Origin: Belnapia rosea
GTDB taxonomy: Bacteria; Pseudomonadota; Alphaproteobacteria; Acetobacterales; Acetobacteraceae
Length of the DNA stretch: 64,000 nucleotides
Reading direction: 5' to 3'
Assembly: GCF_900101615.1 (NCBI RefSeq)
Contig: NZ_FMZX01000001.1
Location: forward strand, 1,116,001-1,180,000
The translations under genes and the position numbers were made by a program. Below are positions 17,478 through 26,295 of the stretch, piece by piece. The notes under the pieces are model-generated. The model did no database searches. It had not been told where the DNA came from and saw only the letters and a program-made list of their open reading frames with translations. Within the stretch, counting starts at the first letter, position 1; each line of letters starts with the position of its first letter.

Positions 17478-19190
17478 TTGTCCACCCCCCCGACCAAAGC
17501 GCCCCATGGCCTCTCCCGCAATGCCGCCAACTACGGCGACCGGGACTTCGCCTTCTACCTGCGGCGGAGTTTCGCCAGCTCGATGGGCTATTCCCGGGCC
17601 ATGCTCGAGAAGCCCGTGGTGGGAATCGCCGACACCGCCTCCGACTACAACAACTGCCACCGCAACGTGCCGGAGATGGTCGAGGCGGTGAAGCGCGGCG
17701 TGCTGGCGGCGGGGGCCCTGCCGCTGGCCTTCCCGACCGTCAGCCTCTGCGAGCCCTCGCTGGTGCCGACCTCGATGCACTACCGCAACCTGATGGCGAT
17801 GGACACCGAGGCGATGCTCTCGGCCCAGCCGATGGATGCGGCGGTGCTGATCGGCGGCTGCGACAAGACGGTGCCGGCCCAGCTCATGGCGGCCGCCAGC
17901 GCCGATGTGCCGAGCGTGATGCTGGTCACCGGCCCGATGCTGGCGCAGCGCTTCGAGGGCGAGCGGCTGGCCGCCTGCACCGATTGCCGGCGCTACTGGG
18001 CGCGCTACCGGGCGGGCGATGTCTCGGCCGAGCGGATCGGCGAGATCGAGGGCAAGCTGGCGACCAGCGCCGGCACCTGCGGCGTCATGGGCACCGCCTC
18101 GACCATGGCCTGCATCGCCGCCGCCCTCGGCTTCATGCCGCTGATGGCGGCCTCGGCGCCGGCGGTGCATTCCGACCGGCTGCGGATGGCGGAGGAGGCC
18201 GGGGCGCTCGCGGTGCGCCTCATCACCCATCCGGTGAAGCCCTCGCAGCTCATCACCGAGAAGAGCGTCGAGAACGCGCTGCGCGTGCTGCTGGCGCTCG
18301 GTGGCTCGACCAATGCGCTGATCCACCTCACCGCCATCGCCGGGCGGGCCGGGGTGAAGATCGACCTCAAGCGGCTCGACGCGCTCTCGGAGGAGACGCC
18401 GGTGCTGGTCGACCTGAAGCCGACCGGCGAGGGCTACATGGAGGATTTCCACGCGGCCGGCGGGATGATCGCCCTGATGCGCGAGCTGCGCGACCTGCTG
18501 CATCTCGACTGCATCGACCTCTATGGCCAGACGCTCGGCGAGCAGATCGATGCGGGGACGCCCTTCGTCGACCGGACCTATATCCGCGCCCGCAACCAAC
18601 CGGTGAGCCCGGTCGGCGGGCTCGTCTCGCTCTTCGGCAGCCTGGCGCCGGATGGGGCGATCCTGAAGCGGAGCGCCGCCACCCCTGCCCTCTTCGAGAC
18701 CGAGGCGCGCTGCGTGGTCTTCGACGGCCTCGCCGACCTCGCCGAGCGGATCGACGACGATGCGCTCGACGTGACGGCGCAGGACATCCTCATCCTGAAG
18801 AATGCCGGGCCGCTGACCCCGGCGGGGATGCCGGAGGCGGGCTACCTCCCCATCCCGAAGAAGCTCGCCCGCGCCGGGGTGAAGGACATGGTGCGGATGA
18901 GCGACTGCCGCATGTCCGGCACCGCCTTCGGCACCATCGTCCTGCATATCGCGCCTGAGGCGGCGGCGGGCGGGCCGCTCGGCCTGGTCGAGACCGGGGA
19001 CCGGGTGCGGCTTTCGGTGAAGGAGCGGCGGCTCGACCTGCTGGTGGAGGAGGCCGAGCTGGCGCGGCGCCGGGCGGCCTGGACGCCACCCGCGGCGCCG
19101 AAGCGCGGCTGGGACAAGCTGGTGCATGAGCAGGTGCTGCAGGCGCCCGAGGGGGCGGACCTGGCCTTCCTTCGGCCCGAGGGCGTCTGA
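17478..19190 (+). CDS. IlvD/Edd family dehydratase (dihydroxy-acid or sugar-acid dehydratase)
   Basis: 570 residues, the normal length of the family. These iron-sulfur, Mg-dependent enzymes remove water from a 2,3-dihydroxy acid to give a 2-keto-3-deoxy acid. The cluster cysteines are visible: Cys60 (YNNC), Cys128 (GGCDK, followed by the Mg-site Lys130) and Cys201 (GTCGVMGTAST). Co-transcription with a sugar-acid-type receptor and presence of separate biosynthetic genes elsewhere favour a catabolic enzyme such as arabonate or xylonate dehydratase over IlvD. TTG 17478 is the only start that gives a full N terminus; the next in-frame ATG is 35 codons in. Confidence 0.88.
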   Translation: MSTPPTKAPHGLSRNAANYGDRDFAFYLRRSFASSMGYSRAMLEKPVVGIADTASDYNNCHRNVPEMVEAVKRGVLAAGALPLAFPTVSLCEPSLVPTSMHYRNLMAMDTEAMLSAQPMDAAVLIGGCDKTVPAQLMAAASADVPSVMLVTGPMLAQRFEGERLAACTDCRRYWARYRAGDVSAERIGEIEGKLATSAGTCGVMGTASTMACIAAALGFMPLMAASAPAVHSDRLRMAEEAGALAVRLITHPVKPSQLITEKSVENALRVLLALGGSTNALIHLTAIAGRAGVKIDLKRLDALSEETPVLVDLKPTGEGYMEDFHAAGGMIALMRELRDLLHLDCIDLYGQTLGEQIDAGTPFVDRTYIRARNQPVSPVGGLVSLFGSLAPDGAILKRSAATPALFETEARCVVFDGLADLAERIDDDALDVTAQDILILKNAGPLTPAGMPEAGYLPIPKKLARAGVKDMVRMSDCRMSGTAFGTIVLHIAPEAAAGGPLGLVETGDRVRLSVKERRLDLLVEEAELARRRAAWTPPAAPKRGWDKLVHEQVLQAPEGADLAFLRPEGV

Positions 19191-19202
19191 CCCCCCTTGC
19201 CA

Positions 19203-19235
19203 GGGTGCCGCCTGCCCCGATAGCAGGCGGCACCC
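19203..19235 (+). terminator. Strong hairpin after the dehydratase
   Basis: A perfect 13-bp inverted repeat (GGGTGCCGCCTGC and GCAGGCGGCACCC) with a 7-base loop lies 12 bases past the dehydratase stop and 25 bases before the M20 gene. It lacks a T-run. It probably ends or processes the tctC-dehydratase message. Confidence 0.6.
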
Positions 19236-19260
19236 ATTCCCCGTGCCAAGGCGCCCCCTC

Positions 19261-20436
19261 ATGCCCATCCTGAACCGCATCGCCGATTACCATGCCGAGA
19301 TGACGGCCTGGCGGCGGGACTTCCACGCCCATCCCGAGATCGCCTTCGAGGAGGTGCGGACCAGCGGCATCGTCGCCGAGAAGCTGCGGGAATTCGGCTG
19401 CGACGAAGTCATCACCGGCATCGCCAGGACCGGCGTGGTCGGCGTCATCCGCGGCCAGGGCGATACGGGGCGCGCCATTGGCCTCCGCGCCGATATCGAT
19501 GCGCTGCCCATCCTCGAGCAGACCGGGCTGCCGCATGCCTCGACCGTGCCCGGGAAGATGCATGCCTGCGGCCATGACGGGCACACCACCATGCTGCTCG
19601 GTGCCGCCAAGTACCTCGCCGAGACACGGAATTTCGCCGGCACCGTCTATGTCATCTTCCAGCCGGCCGAGGAGTCCGGCGGCGGCGGCAATGTCATGGT
19701 GCAGGAGGGGCTGTTCGAGCGCTTCCCGATGGAGCGCGTCTTCGGCATGCATAACTGGCCGGGCGCGCCGGAAGGCAGCTTCTGGTGGCGCGAGGGGCCG
19801 ATCATGGCCGCGACCGCGCAGATCGAGGTGACGGTCACCGGCAAGGGCGCGCATGGCGCCATGCCGCATCAGGGCAATGACCCGGTCGTTGTCGCGGCGC
19901 AGATCGTCACCGCCCTGCAGTCCATTGTCGCGCGCAATGTCGAGCCGGCGGAATCGGGCGTCATCACCATCGGCCAGATCCAGGGCGGCGACACCTGGAA
20001 CGTCATCCCGGAGGAGGTCTTCCTGCGTGGCACGGCGCGCTGGTTCAAGCCCGAGATCGGCGACCTGCTGGAGCAGCGCTTCCTCGAAATCACCACCGGC
20101 ATCGCCACCGCCTTCGGGGCGACGGCCAAGGCGGTGTTCGACCGCGGCTATCCCGCCACGGTGAACGAGCCGGAGAGCACCGCCCTGTCGGTCGCCGCCG
20201 CCCGGGCGATCGCCGGCGAGGCCAAGGTGCAGGAGATGCCGAAGCCGACCATGGGCGGCGAGGATTTCTCCTTCATGCTGAACGCCAAGGCGGGCAGCTA
20301 CATCATGCTCGGCGCCGGGCGCGGGCCGGCGGACCCGCAGGTCCATCACCCGCGCTACGACTTCAACGACGCCGTGCTCCCGATCGGCGCCAGCTACTGG
20401 GCCCGGCTGGCGGAGCAGATCCTCACCAAGGGCTAA
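19261..20436 (+). CDS. M20 family amidohydrolase (HipO-like)
   Basis: 391 residues of the M20D metallopeptidase group, which cut N-acyl amino acids and related amides (hippurate hydrolase, N-acetyldiaminopimelate deacetylase, indole-amide hydrolases). The metal site can be read: Cys103, His105 and His108 in HACGHDGH, Glu137/Glu138 in QPAEES, His164 in GMHNW, and a C-terminal His. The dimerisation domain starts near GKGAHGAMPHQG. ATG 19261 follows a short gap; upstream codons lack homology. The exact substrate is unknown. Confidence 0.93.
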   Translation: MPILNRIADYHAEMTAWRRDFHAHPEIAFEEVRTSGIVAEKLREFGCDEVITGIARTGVVGVIRGQGDTGRAIGLRADIDALPILEQTGLPHASTVPGKMHACGHDGHTTMLLGAAKYLAETRNFAGTVYVIFQPAEESGGGGNVMVQEGLFERFPMERVFGMHNWPGAPEGSFWWREGPIMAATAQIEVTVTGKGAHGAMPHQGNDPVVVAAQIVTALQSIVARNVEPAESGVITIGQIQGGDTWNVIPEEVFLRGTARWFKPEIGDLLEQRFLEITTGIATAFGATAKAVFDRGYPATVNEPESTALSVAAARAIAGEAKVQEMPKPTMGGEDFSFMLNAKAGSYIMLGAGRGPADPQVHHPRYDFNDAVLPIGASYWARLAEQILTKG

Positions 20437-20481
20437 AGCAAACTCCGATCCGGTGGAATCACCGGAGCGGAGGTATTTGCT
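20437..20481. repeat. Nested inverted repeat between convergent genes, REP-like
   Basis: Three nested arm pairs: AGCAAA/TTTGCT outside, TCCG/CGGA, and TCCGGTG/CACCGGA inside around a GAAT loop. It begins directly after the M20 stop codon. The folded form would act in both directions. Its regular design suggests a dispersed palindromic element or bidirectional terminator. Confidence 0.5.
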
Positions 20482-20496
20482 CGATCAAACAACAGG

Positions 20497-20540
20497 CTAG
20501 AGCGGCTTCCGTGAGCCAGGGCGAACGGAAGCCGCTCTAG
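20497..20540. terminator. 16-bp inverted repeat overlapping the GST stop codon
   Basis: Perfect 16-bp arms (20497-20512 and 20525-20540) with a 12-base loop. The inner arm contains the TAG stop of the minus-strand GST gene. Placed between convergent genes, it can end transcription from both sides. No T-run is present. Confidence 0.6.
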
Positions 20541-21148
20541 GCCTTGGCCGAGGGCCGCGCCGCCATCATCGCGTGATGGGCGGCGATGGCCCGGTGGTCG
20601 GGGTTGATCGGCTGGCCGACCTGGGCGCCGAAATCGACGAAGGCGAAGAGCATGATGTCGGCGAGGCTGAGCCGCTCGCCGCAGATGAAGGTCCGGCCGG
20701 CGATCAGCCCGTCGAGCCAGGCCAGCCGCTTCTGCGCCGTCACCTTCAGGTCGTCGGCGGCCTGCGGGATGCAGTGGATGCGGTTCTCGAACAGCTTCAG
20801 CCCCTCGGCGAAGCGGAAGCCGTTCAGCATCGGCTCGGCGATGTTCAGGTCGATGCGCCGGCTCCACATGCGGGTCTCGGCCCGCTCCTGCGCCGTCGTG
20901 CCGATCAGCGAGGCGCCCGGCGTGATCTCGTCGAGATACTCGCAGATGGCCGTGATCTCGGCGAGCACGCTGCCGTCGTCGAGTTCGAGGCAGGGCAGCT
21001 GCCCGGCCGGGTTCTTCGCCAGATAGGGCGGCTGGCGGTTCTCGCCACCGCGCAGGTCCACGGTGGTCTTCGGCAGTTCGATGCCGCGCTCGGCCATGAA
21101 GATGCGGACGACGCGCGGATTGGGGCCGATGGAATCATAGAGCATCAT
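20537..21148 (-). CDS. Glutathione S-transferase family protein
   Basis: 203 residues with the two GST domains: an N-terminal thioredoxin-like part (MLYDSIGPNPRVVRIFMAERGIE, then NPAGQLPCLELDDG with the cis-Pro, and a Glu for glutathione binding) and a helical C-terminal part ending with ERLSLADIMLFAFVDF. GSTs conjugate or reduce substrates with glutathione in the cytosol. ATG 21148 is preceded by GGAGGAGG at good spacing. It diverges from the GGDEF-EAL gene. Confidence 0.93.
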   Translation of the reverse strand: MMLYDSIGPNPRVVRIFMAERGIELPKTTVDLRGGENRQPPYLAKNPAGQLPCLELDDGSVLAEITAICEYLDEITPGASLIGTTAQERAETRMWSRRIDLNIAEPMLNGFRFAEGLKLFENRIHCIPQAADDLKVTAQKRLAWLDGLIAGRTFICGERLSLADIMLFAFVDFGAQVGQPINPDHRAIAAHHAMMAARPSAKA

Positions 21149-21293
21149 GGCCAGCCTCCTCCCCTCCTGATTGGCCCGGGAACACCGGGCGGGATGATTT
21201 GGACCGCGCTGCGCCGCCACGGCAAGCCCGGAAGGGCCGGGCCGGGGATCGGAAGCTACCCGCATTGTTACATTATATTTACTATTTTGGGTC
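21149..21293. promoter_or_regulatory. Divergent promoter region, AT-rich before the GGDEF-EAL gene
   Basis: 145 bases between divergent GST and GGDEF-EAL genes. The last 35 bases before the latter are unusually AT-rich (around 21262-21290, with TATATTTA), which fits a promoter or a melted leader. No known operator was recognised. Confidence 0.45.
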
Positions 21294-23294
21294 ATGACGG
21301 TAAGGCCCGCATGCTTGGCCGCTCATTCCGAGCCAGAAGGTTCCGTGATCCATCATCCCACCCCTGCGGACCCCTCCCGCAGCAGGCTCGAAACGCAGGC
21401 GGCTCCGAACGAAGCCGATGATGCGGCGCTGGTCGCGCCGTTGTTCGACCGGCTGGCCTCGCTTTGCGTCGGCCATGTCGCACCACTCGCCCTCTGCGGC
21501 TTCGTCGCCACCCGAACGGACAGCGCCTGGCCGATCATCTGCCTCGTGCTGGACCTGGTCCTGCTCGCTGCACGGATCCTGGTGGTGCTGGGCTTCCGGC
21601 GCCTACGGGATCCGCAGCCGGCGGATGTGCTGCGGCTGGCGCGGCGCTACTTCGTGGTCGGTATCATCTGGTCGGTCGCCACCGGCGCCTTCTGCGCCTG
21701 GTGCTATGCCTCGGTGGATGACGATGCGACGCGGACGCTCGCGGCCACGCTGGCGATGGGGACGGTCGGCGGCATCGCCTCCCGCAACGCCACCACCCCG
21801 CGCTTCGCCCTGGCGCAGATCAGCTCGATCCTGCTGCCGCAGATCGCCGTCGCGGTCTCGCTGGGCTCCTGGCACTGGACCCAGGCGACGATGGTGCTGG
21901 TCTATTTCATCGCGCTGCGTTCCATCGTGCGCCGCCACCATGCCGATATCCGCGCCTCGCTCCGGGCCCAGCGGGAGCGTGCCGAGCTCGCCCGGCGATC
22001 CGAGCACATGGCGCTGCATGACAGCCTGACCGGCCTGCCGAACCGCGCCATGTTCCGCATCGCGCTGGACCGGGCGGTCACCGGCCTGCCCAAGGCTGGC
22101 TTCGCCGTGCTCTACCTCGATCTCGACCGGTTCAAGGAGGTGAATGACAGCCTGGGCCATGCGATGGGCGACCGGCTGCTGCGGGAGGTCGCCGCGCGGA
22201 TCCGCGGCAGCCTGCGCGAGGGGGATCTGGTCGCGCGGCTGGCCGGCGACGAATTCGCCGCGATCCTGCCGGGGCTGCAGACGGCCGAGGCGATCCTGCC
22301 GCTCGCCCGGCGCGTGATCGAGGCCGTCCGCGCGGATGTCATCCTCGACGGGCAACGGGCCTCGGTCGGCATCAGCATCGGTGCCGCCATCGCCCCGCGG
22401 GACGGGATGACGAACGACGGGCTGATCCGCCATGCCGACACGGCGCTGTACGAGGCGAAGGATTCGGGGCGTGGCACCTGCCGCGTCTTCGACCGGGAGA
22501 TGGCCGAGCGGCTGCAGGCCCGCCGCGGGCTTGCCGCCGATCTGCGCGGCGCCCTGCAGCGGGGCGAGCTGGTGCTGTGCTACCAGCCGATCCTCCACGC
22601 CGCCGGCGGCGTGGCCGGGTTCGAGGCCTTGCTGCGCTGGCACCACCCCCATCGGGGCCTCGTCATGCCGGCGGAGTTCATTCCCGTCGCGGAGGAGATC
22701 GGCGCGATCGCCGCGATCGATGCCTGGGTGCTGCGGACGGCCTGTGCCGATGCGGCCGGCTGGCCCTCGCCCCTCCGTGTCGCGGTCAACCTTTCCCCGG
22801 CCCGGCTCGAGGGCCGCGACCTCACCTGCACGGTGGCGGAGGCGCTCGCCGCCACCGGTCTGGCGGCATCGCGGCTCGAGCTCGAGATCACCGAGGCGGT
22901 GGTGCTGCGCGACAACCAGCGGATCATGGCGCTGCTGCGCGAGCTGCGGGGCATGGGCCTCCGCGTGGCGCTCGACGATTTCGGCACGGGCTACTCCTCG
23001 CTCGCCTATCTCCGCCGCTTCCCGCTCGACAAGCTGAAGATCGACCGTGGCTTCGTCCAGGATCTCGGCCACTCGCCAACCGCGGCGCCGATCCTGCGGG
23101 CCATCATCGAGCTCGCCCATACGCTCGGCCTGGTGACGACGGCGGAGGGGGTGGAGACGGCGGCGCAGCTCGGCCTGCTGCGCGAGATGGGCGTCGCCGA
23201 GGTGCAGGGCTACCTGTTCAGCCAACCCTGCCCCGCCGCGGAGGTGCCGGCGCTGCTCGAGGCGCTGGCGCGGCCGGTGAAGCTCAGGGCCTGA
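21294..23294 (+). CDS. Membrane GGDEF-EAL cyclic-di-GMP enzyme
   Basis: 666 residues. The N-terminal 225 residues carry about five or six membrane helices of no recognised sensor family. A short coiled segment leads to a GGDEF domain whose active site reads AGDEF (317-321), a form that is often active. The EAL domain follows with EAL at 444-446, VNLSP, ELEITE, the complete DDFGTGYSS loop (Asp561/562), KIDRGF and AEGVET. Both synthesis and breakdown of c-di-GMP are thus possible, with regulation through the membrane part. It contrasts with the degenerate EAL protein at 3.6 kb. ATG 21294 was used; no strong ribosome site is seen. Confidence 0.95.
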   Translation: MTVRPACLAAHSEPEGSVIHHPTPADPSRSRLETQAAPNEADDAALVAPLFDRLASLCVGHVAPLALCGFVATRTDSAWPIICLVLDLVLLAARILVVLGFRRLRDPQPADVLRLARRYFVVGIIWSVATGAFCAWCYASVDDDATRTLAATLAMGTVGGIASRNATTPRFALAQISSILLPQIAVAVSLGSWHWTQATMVLVYFIALRSIVRRHHADIRASLRAQRERAELARRSEHMALHDSLTGLPNRAMFRIALDRAVTGLPKAGFAVLYLDLDRFKEVNDSLGHAMGDRLLREVAARIRGSLREGDLVARLAGDEFAAILPGLQTAEAILPLARRVIEAVRADVILDGQRASVGISIGAAIAPRDGMTNDGLIRHADTALYEAKDSGRGTCRVFDREMAERLQARRGLAADLRGALQRGELVLCYQPILHAAGGVAGFEALLRWHHPHRGLVMPAEFIPVAEEIGAIAAIDAWVLRTACADAAGWPSPLRVAVNLSPARLEGRDLTCTVAEALAATGLAASRLELEITEAVVLRDNQRIMALLRELRGMGLRVALDDFGTGYSSLAYLRRFPLDKLKIDRGFVQDLGHSPTAAPILRAIIELAHTLGLVTTAEGVETAAQLGLLREMGVAEVQGYLFSQPCPAAEVPALLEALARPVKLRA

Positions 23295-23364
23295 GGCAGC
23301 TCAGGGCCTAGGGCTCCCGCCAATCCCGGGTTAGGCTTCGCCTGTCCAATGGGAGGAACCCGCG

Positions 23365-23691
23365 ATGATCCATGAGCTCCGCATCTATCACTGCGTGCCG
23401 GGCCGGCTGCCGGCGCTGCTGAAGCGCTTCGAGACCATCACGCTGAAGCTCTGGGAGAAGCATGGCATCAGGCAGGCGGGGTTCTGGACCGTCCTCGTCG
23501 GCTCCTCCAACCAGGATCTCTACTACCTCCTCGCCTGGGACAGCCTGGCGGAGCGGGAGCAGAAGTGGAACACCTTCGCCACCGACCCGGATTGGCTGGC
23601 CGCGCGTGCCAAGACCGAGGAGGATGGCCAGATCGTCGCCTCGGTGGAGAACCTGTTCCTGGCACCGACCGCCTTCTCCTCGGTGAAGTAG
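23365..23691 (+). CDS. NIPSNAP family protein
   Basis: 108 residues of the NIPSNAP fold (ferredoxin-like alpha+beta). The start (MIHELRIYHCVPGRLPALLKRF) and the middle (GFWTVLVGSSNQDLYYLLAWDSLAEREQKW) are typical. The biochemical role of bacterial members is unknown; they often sit in catabolic operons. It is separated by only one base from the agmatinase-like gene, so the two are co-transcribed. Confidence 0.9.
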   Translation: MIHELRIYHCVPGRLPALLKRFETITLKLWEKHGIRQAGFWTVLVGSSNQDLYYLLAWDSLAEREQKWNTFATDPDWLAARAKTEEDGQIVASVENLFLAPTAFSSVK

Positions 23692-23692
23692 C

Positions 23693-24598
23693 ATGGCCGG
23701 CCCGCCGACCTTCGCCACGCCGCCCGGCTTCCTCGGAATCGGGCGGCAGGATCCGGCGGCCGCCTATGTCGTGGCGGGGGTGCCGATGGATATCGGCACC
23801 ACCAATCGCGCCGGCACGCGGGACGGGCCGGCGGCGATCCGCCGCGCCAGCCGCATGCTGGTGGATGGCGTGCATCCCGAGCATTGGGTCGATCCCCGGG
23901 ATCTCGACATCGCCGATATCGGCGAATTCGCCATCGCGCTGGGCGACATCGCCGGCAGCCTGGCGCTGATCGAGCGGCAGGCCGCCGCCTGCCGGCACCT
24001 GGTGGCGCTGGGGGGCGAGCATGGCATCACCCTCGCGCTGCTGCGCGCGCTGTCCAGGCGGCTCGGCGGGCCGCTCGGGCTGCTGCATTGCGACGCGCAT
24101 GTCGATACCTGGGCGGATAATTTCGGCCAGGCCTATGCCCATGGCTCGCCCTTCTACCATGCGATCCGGGAGGGGCTGGTCGATCCGCGCCGGATGATCC
24201 AGGTCGGCATCCGCTCACCGGTCGACCGGGCCACCTGGGACTGGACCACCGGGCAGGGCGTCACCATCGTCACCGGCCAGCAGGCGCAGGAGATCGGCCC
24301 GGCCGGGCTGGCGGAGCGGGTGCGGGCCGTGCTCGGCACCGCACCGGCCTATCTCTCCTTCGACATCGATTGCCTCGACCCGGCCTTCGCCCCGGGGACA
24401 GGGACGCCGGAGATCGGCGGCCTCGCCTCCTGGCAGGCGCAGGCCCTGCTGCGGCGGCTGCGAGGGGTCGATTTCCGCGGGATGGATCTGGTCGAGGTGG
24501 CGCCGGCCCATGACGTGGCGGAGATCACGGCGCTGGCCGCCGCGACCCTCGCCTGGGAATACCTGTCCCTGCAGGCACTCGACCGGCAAGATTCCTGA
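23693..24598 (+). CDS. speB: Agmatinase/arginase family ureohydrolase
   Basis: 301 residues of the ureohydrolase family, which uses two Mn ions to release urea from agmatine, arginine or similar guanidines. The metal ligands are visible in GGEHGI, HCDAHVDT and SFDIDCLDPAFAPGTGTPE. Length and the GTPE ending of that block favour agmatinase or guanidinobutyrase over arginase. If it is agmatinase it makes putrescine, which the downstream homospermidine synthase consumes. No arginine decarboxylase is seen in the window, so the substrate is uncertain. Confidence 0.88.
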   Translation: MAGPPTFATPPGFLGIGRQDPAAAYVVAGVPMDIGTTNRAGTRDGPAAIRRASRMLVDGVHPEHWVDPRDLDIADIGEFAIALGDIAGSLALIERQAAACRHLVALGGEHGITLALLRALSRRLGGPLGLLHCDAHVDTWADNFGQAYAHGSPFYHAIREGLVDPRRMIQVGIRSPVDRATWDWTTGQGVTIVTGQQAQEIGPAGLAERVRAVLGTAPAYLSFDIDCLDPAFAPGTGTPEIGGLASWQAQALLRRLRGVDFRGMDLVEVAPAHDVAEITALAAATLAWEYLSLQALDRQDS

Positions 24599-24940
24599 AA
24601 GCTTTGAGGCTTTCCGGCGGCCATGCCGGCAGAACGGGCGAGCCCCGGAAAAAAGACATGGCAATTCCGCCCGGGAGGCACTATTTCTCCTGCCGCGGCC
24701 GCTGACGGGCGGCCGCTGGCGCTATCGCACGTGCCGCGAGCCCGGTGAGTGAGACCGGGCACAGCAACGACGGGATGCGTCCTTTTCGTCCATGCCGGCC
24801 GCCCCTGGGCGGCTGGGGCCGCGAGGGATCTGCCTATGTTGCTTGAACGGGTCGCCGCGATGCGAAGTCCTATCCGCATCGCCTGAAATCGGGCCACGCC
24901 GCCCGCATTCCATCGCCCTGCTGCCTCCGAGGATCGCGCC
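24599..24940 (+). promoter_or_regulatory. Long structured leader before the ornithine/lysine decarboxylase; speF-type RNA candidate
   Basis: 342 bases without a gene. Several stems are evident: GCGGCCGC/GCGGCCGC (24695-24716), CCCGGT/ACCGGG (24741-24759, flanked by GTGC/GCAC), and GCGATGCG/CGCATCGC (24857-24882). A compact block around 24765-24795 can also fold. Alphaproteobacterial ornithine decarboxylase genes are known to carry the speF leader RNA in this position, so a cis-regulatory RNA is a reasonable inference. I cannot confirm a match to the speF covariance model by eye. Confidence 0.5.
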
Positions 24941-26215
24941 ATGTCCCTGCTCCGCACCCGTGCGGCGGTTGCGCCGCTGCGCCGCCGTCTCGACGACGCC
25001 CTGACCGCCCTTCCCGCCGTCGATGCGCTGGTCGCCGTCGAGCGGCCGGAAGAGCCGATGCACTGCCTGCGCCCGGCCGCCATCGCCGAGGCGGCGTCCG
25101 GCTTCGTCGCCGGCTTCCCGGGCGAGGTGCTCTATGCCGTGAAGTGCAACCCGGAGCCGGCCGTGCTGCGCGCGATCTGGGCGGGCGGCGTGCGGCATTT
25201 CGACTGCGCCTCGGCCAATGAGGTGGCGCTGGTGCGGTCGATGTTCCCCGAGGCCGGCATCCACTTCATGCACCCGATCAAGGCGCGCGGGGCGATCCGC
25301 ACCGCCTGGGGCGAGCATGGCGTGCAGGATTTCGTGCTCGACAGCGCGGCGGAGCTCGACAAGATCCTGGCCGAGACCGGTGCGGGCGCGGCCGAGGGGC
25401 TTGGCCTCTTCATCCGGCTCGGCCTGCCGAAGGGCACGGCGATGCTCGACCTCTCCGGCAAATTCGGCGCCGAGCCGGAGGAGGCGGCCGAGCTGCTGCG
25501 CGCGGCGCGGCCGCATGCGGCGCGGCTCGGCCTCTGCTTCCATGTCGGGTCGCAGATGATGGACCCGCTGGCCTGGCGGCAGGCCATGGCGCTGGCCGGC
25601 GAGGTCATCGAGGCCGCCGGCGTGCCGGTCGAGGTGGTGGATGTCGGCGGCGGCTTCCCGGTCGCCTATCCGGGCATCGAGCCGCCTCCACTCGGCGCCT
25701 TCTTCGCCGAGATCGAGGCGAGCTTCGAGGCGCTCGACCTGCCAGGCGCGGTGCTCTGGGCCGAGCCCGGGCGGGCGCTGGTGGCGGGCGGCGGCTCGGT
25801 CGTCGTGCAGGTGCAGGGGCGGCGCGGCCGCGACCTCTACCTGAACGATGGTGTCTATGGCGCGCTGTCCGATGCCGGTGTGCCGGGCTTCACCTTCCCG
25901 GTGCGGCTGATCCGGCCGGAAGGGCCGCGGGCCTCGGTGCCGGAGGAGGATTTCGTCTTCTTCGGCCCGACCTGCGACAGCGCCGACCGCATGAAGGGCC
26001 CCTTCCCCCTGCCCGCGGATGTGCGGGAGGGCGACTGGATCGAGATCGGCCAGCTCGGGGCCTATGGCGCCTGCCTGCGCACCGCCTTCAACGGCTTCGA
26101 CCGGGCCCGGCTGGTCGAGGTCCGGGACCGGCCGATGCTGGAATGCGATCGCCACAGGTGGAACGGCCGGCGGCGTGAATCGCATGACCGGACAAAGCTG
26201 AGGCAGGCGGCGTGA
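24941..26215 (+). CDS. Ornithine/lysine decarboxylase, fold III PLP enzyme
   Basis: 424 residues, slightly longer than the usual 375-390 through a basic, low-complexity tail after about 400. Group IV decarboxylases with the alanine-racemase fold make putrescine (or cadaverine). The PLP lysine is Lys68 (YAVKCNP), the phosphate loop is VDVGGGFP, and the catalytic Cys345-Asp346 lie in GPTCDSAD. ATG 24941 has GAGGA at seven bases. It is followed by homospermidine synthase, so putrescine is the likely product. The long upstream leader suggests RNA-level control by polyamine or ornithine. Confidence 0.92.
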   Translation: MSLLRTRAAVAPLRRRLDDALTALPAVDALVAVERPEEPMHCLRPAAIAEAASGFVAGFPGEVLYAVKCNPEPAVLRAIWAGGVRHFDCASANEVALVRSMFPEAGIHFMHPIKARGAIRTAWGEHGVQDFVLDSAAELDKILAETGAGAAEGLGLFIRLGLPKGTAMLDLSGKFGAEPEEAAELLRAARPHAARLGLCFHVGSQMMDPLAWRQAMALAGEVIEAAGVPVEVVDVGGGFPVAYPGIEPPPLGAFFAEIEASFEALDLPGAVLWAEPGRALVAGGGSVVVQVQGRRGRDLYLNDGVYGALSDAGVPGFTFPVRLIRPEGPRASVPEEDFVFFGPTCDSADRMKGPFPLPADVREGDWIEIGQLGAYGACLRTAFNGFDRARLVEVRDRPMLECDRHRWNGRRRESHDRTKLRQAA

Positions 26216-26227
26216 ACGCCGCCTGCC
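26202..26227 (+). terminator. Inverted repeat across the decarboxylase stop codon
   Basis: Arms of 10-12 bp (GGCAGGCGGC and GCCGCCTGCC) around GTGAAC, so the stop codon TGA sits in the loop. No T-run. It could pause polymerase or slow ribosomes at the stop and so tune expression of the downstream hss. Confidence 0.5.
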
Positions 26228-26295
26228 GCAGGGGCTGACGCGGAAGTGTCACTGGCCGCCCAGGCCAATCTGCGCGTTCCAGTTGCTGCGACCCG

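Noticed and set aside
16374-19280. A 968-codon antisense frame over the tctC-dehydratase pair
   Set aside because: Same shadow pattern; the plus-strand genes carry clear family motifs.
23282-23310. 12-base direct repeat AGCTCAGGGCCT at the end of the GGDEF-EAL gene
   Set aside because: Short duplication around the stop codon; no flanking insertion or element, probably slippage.
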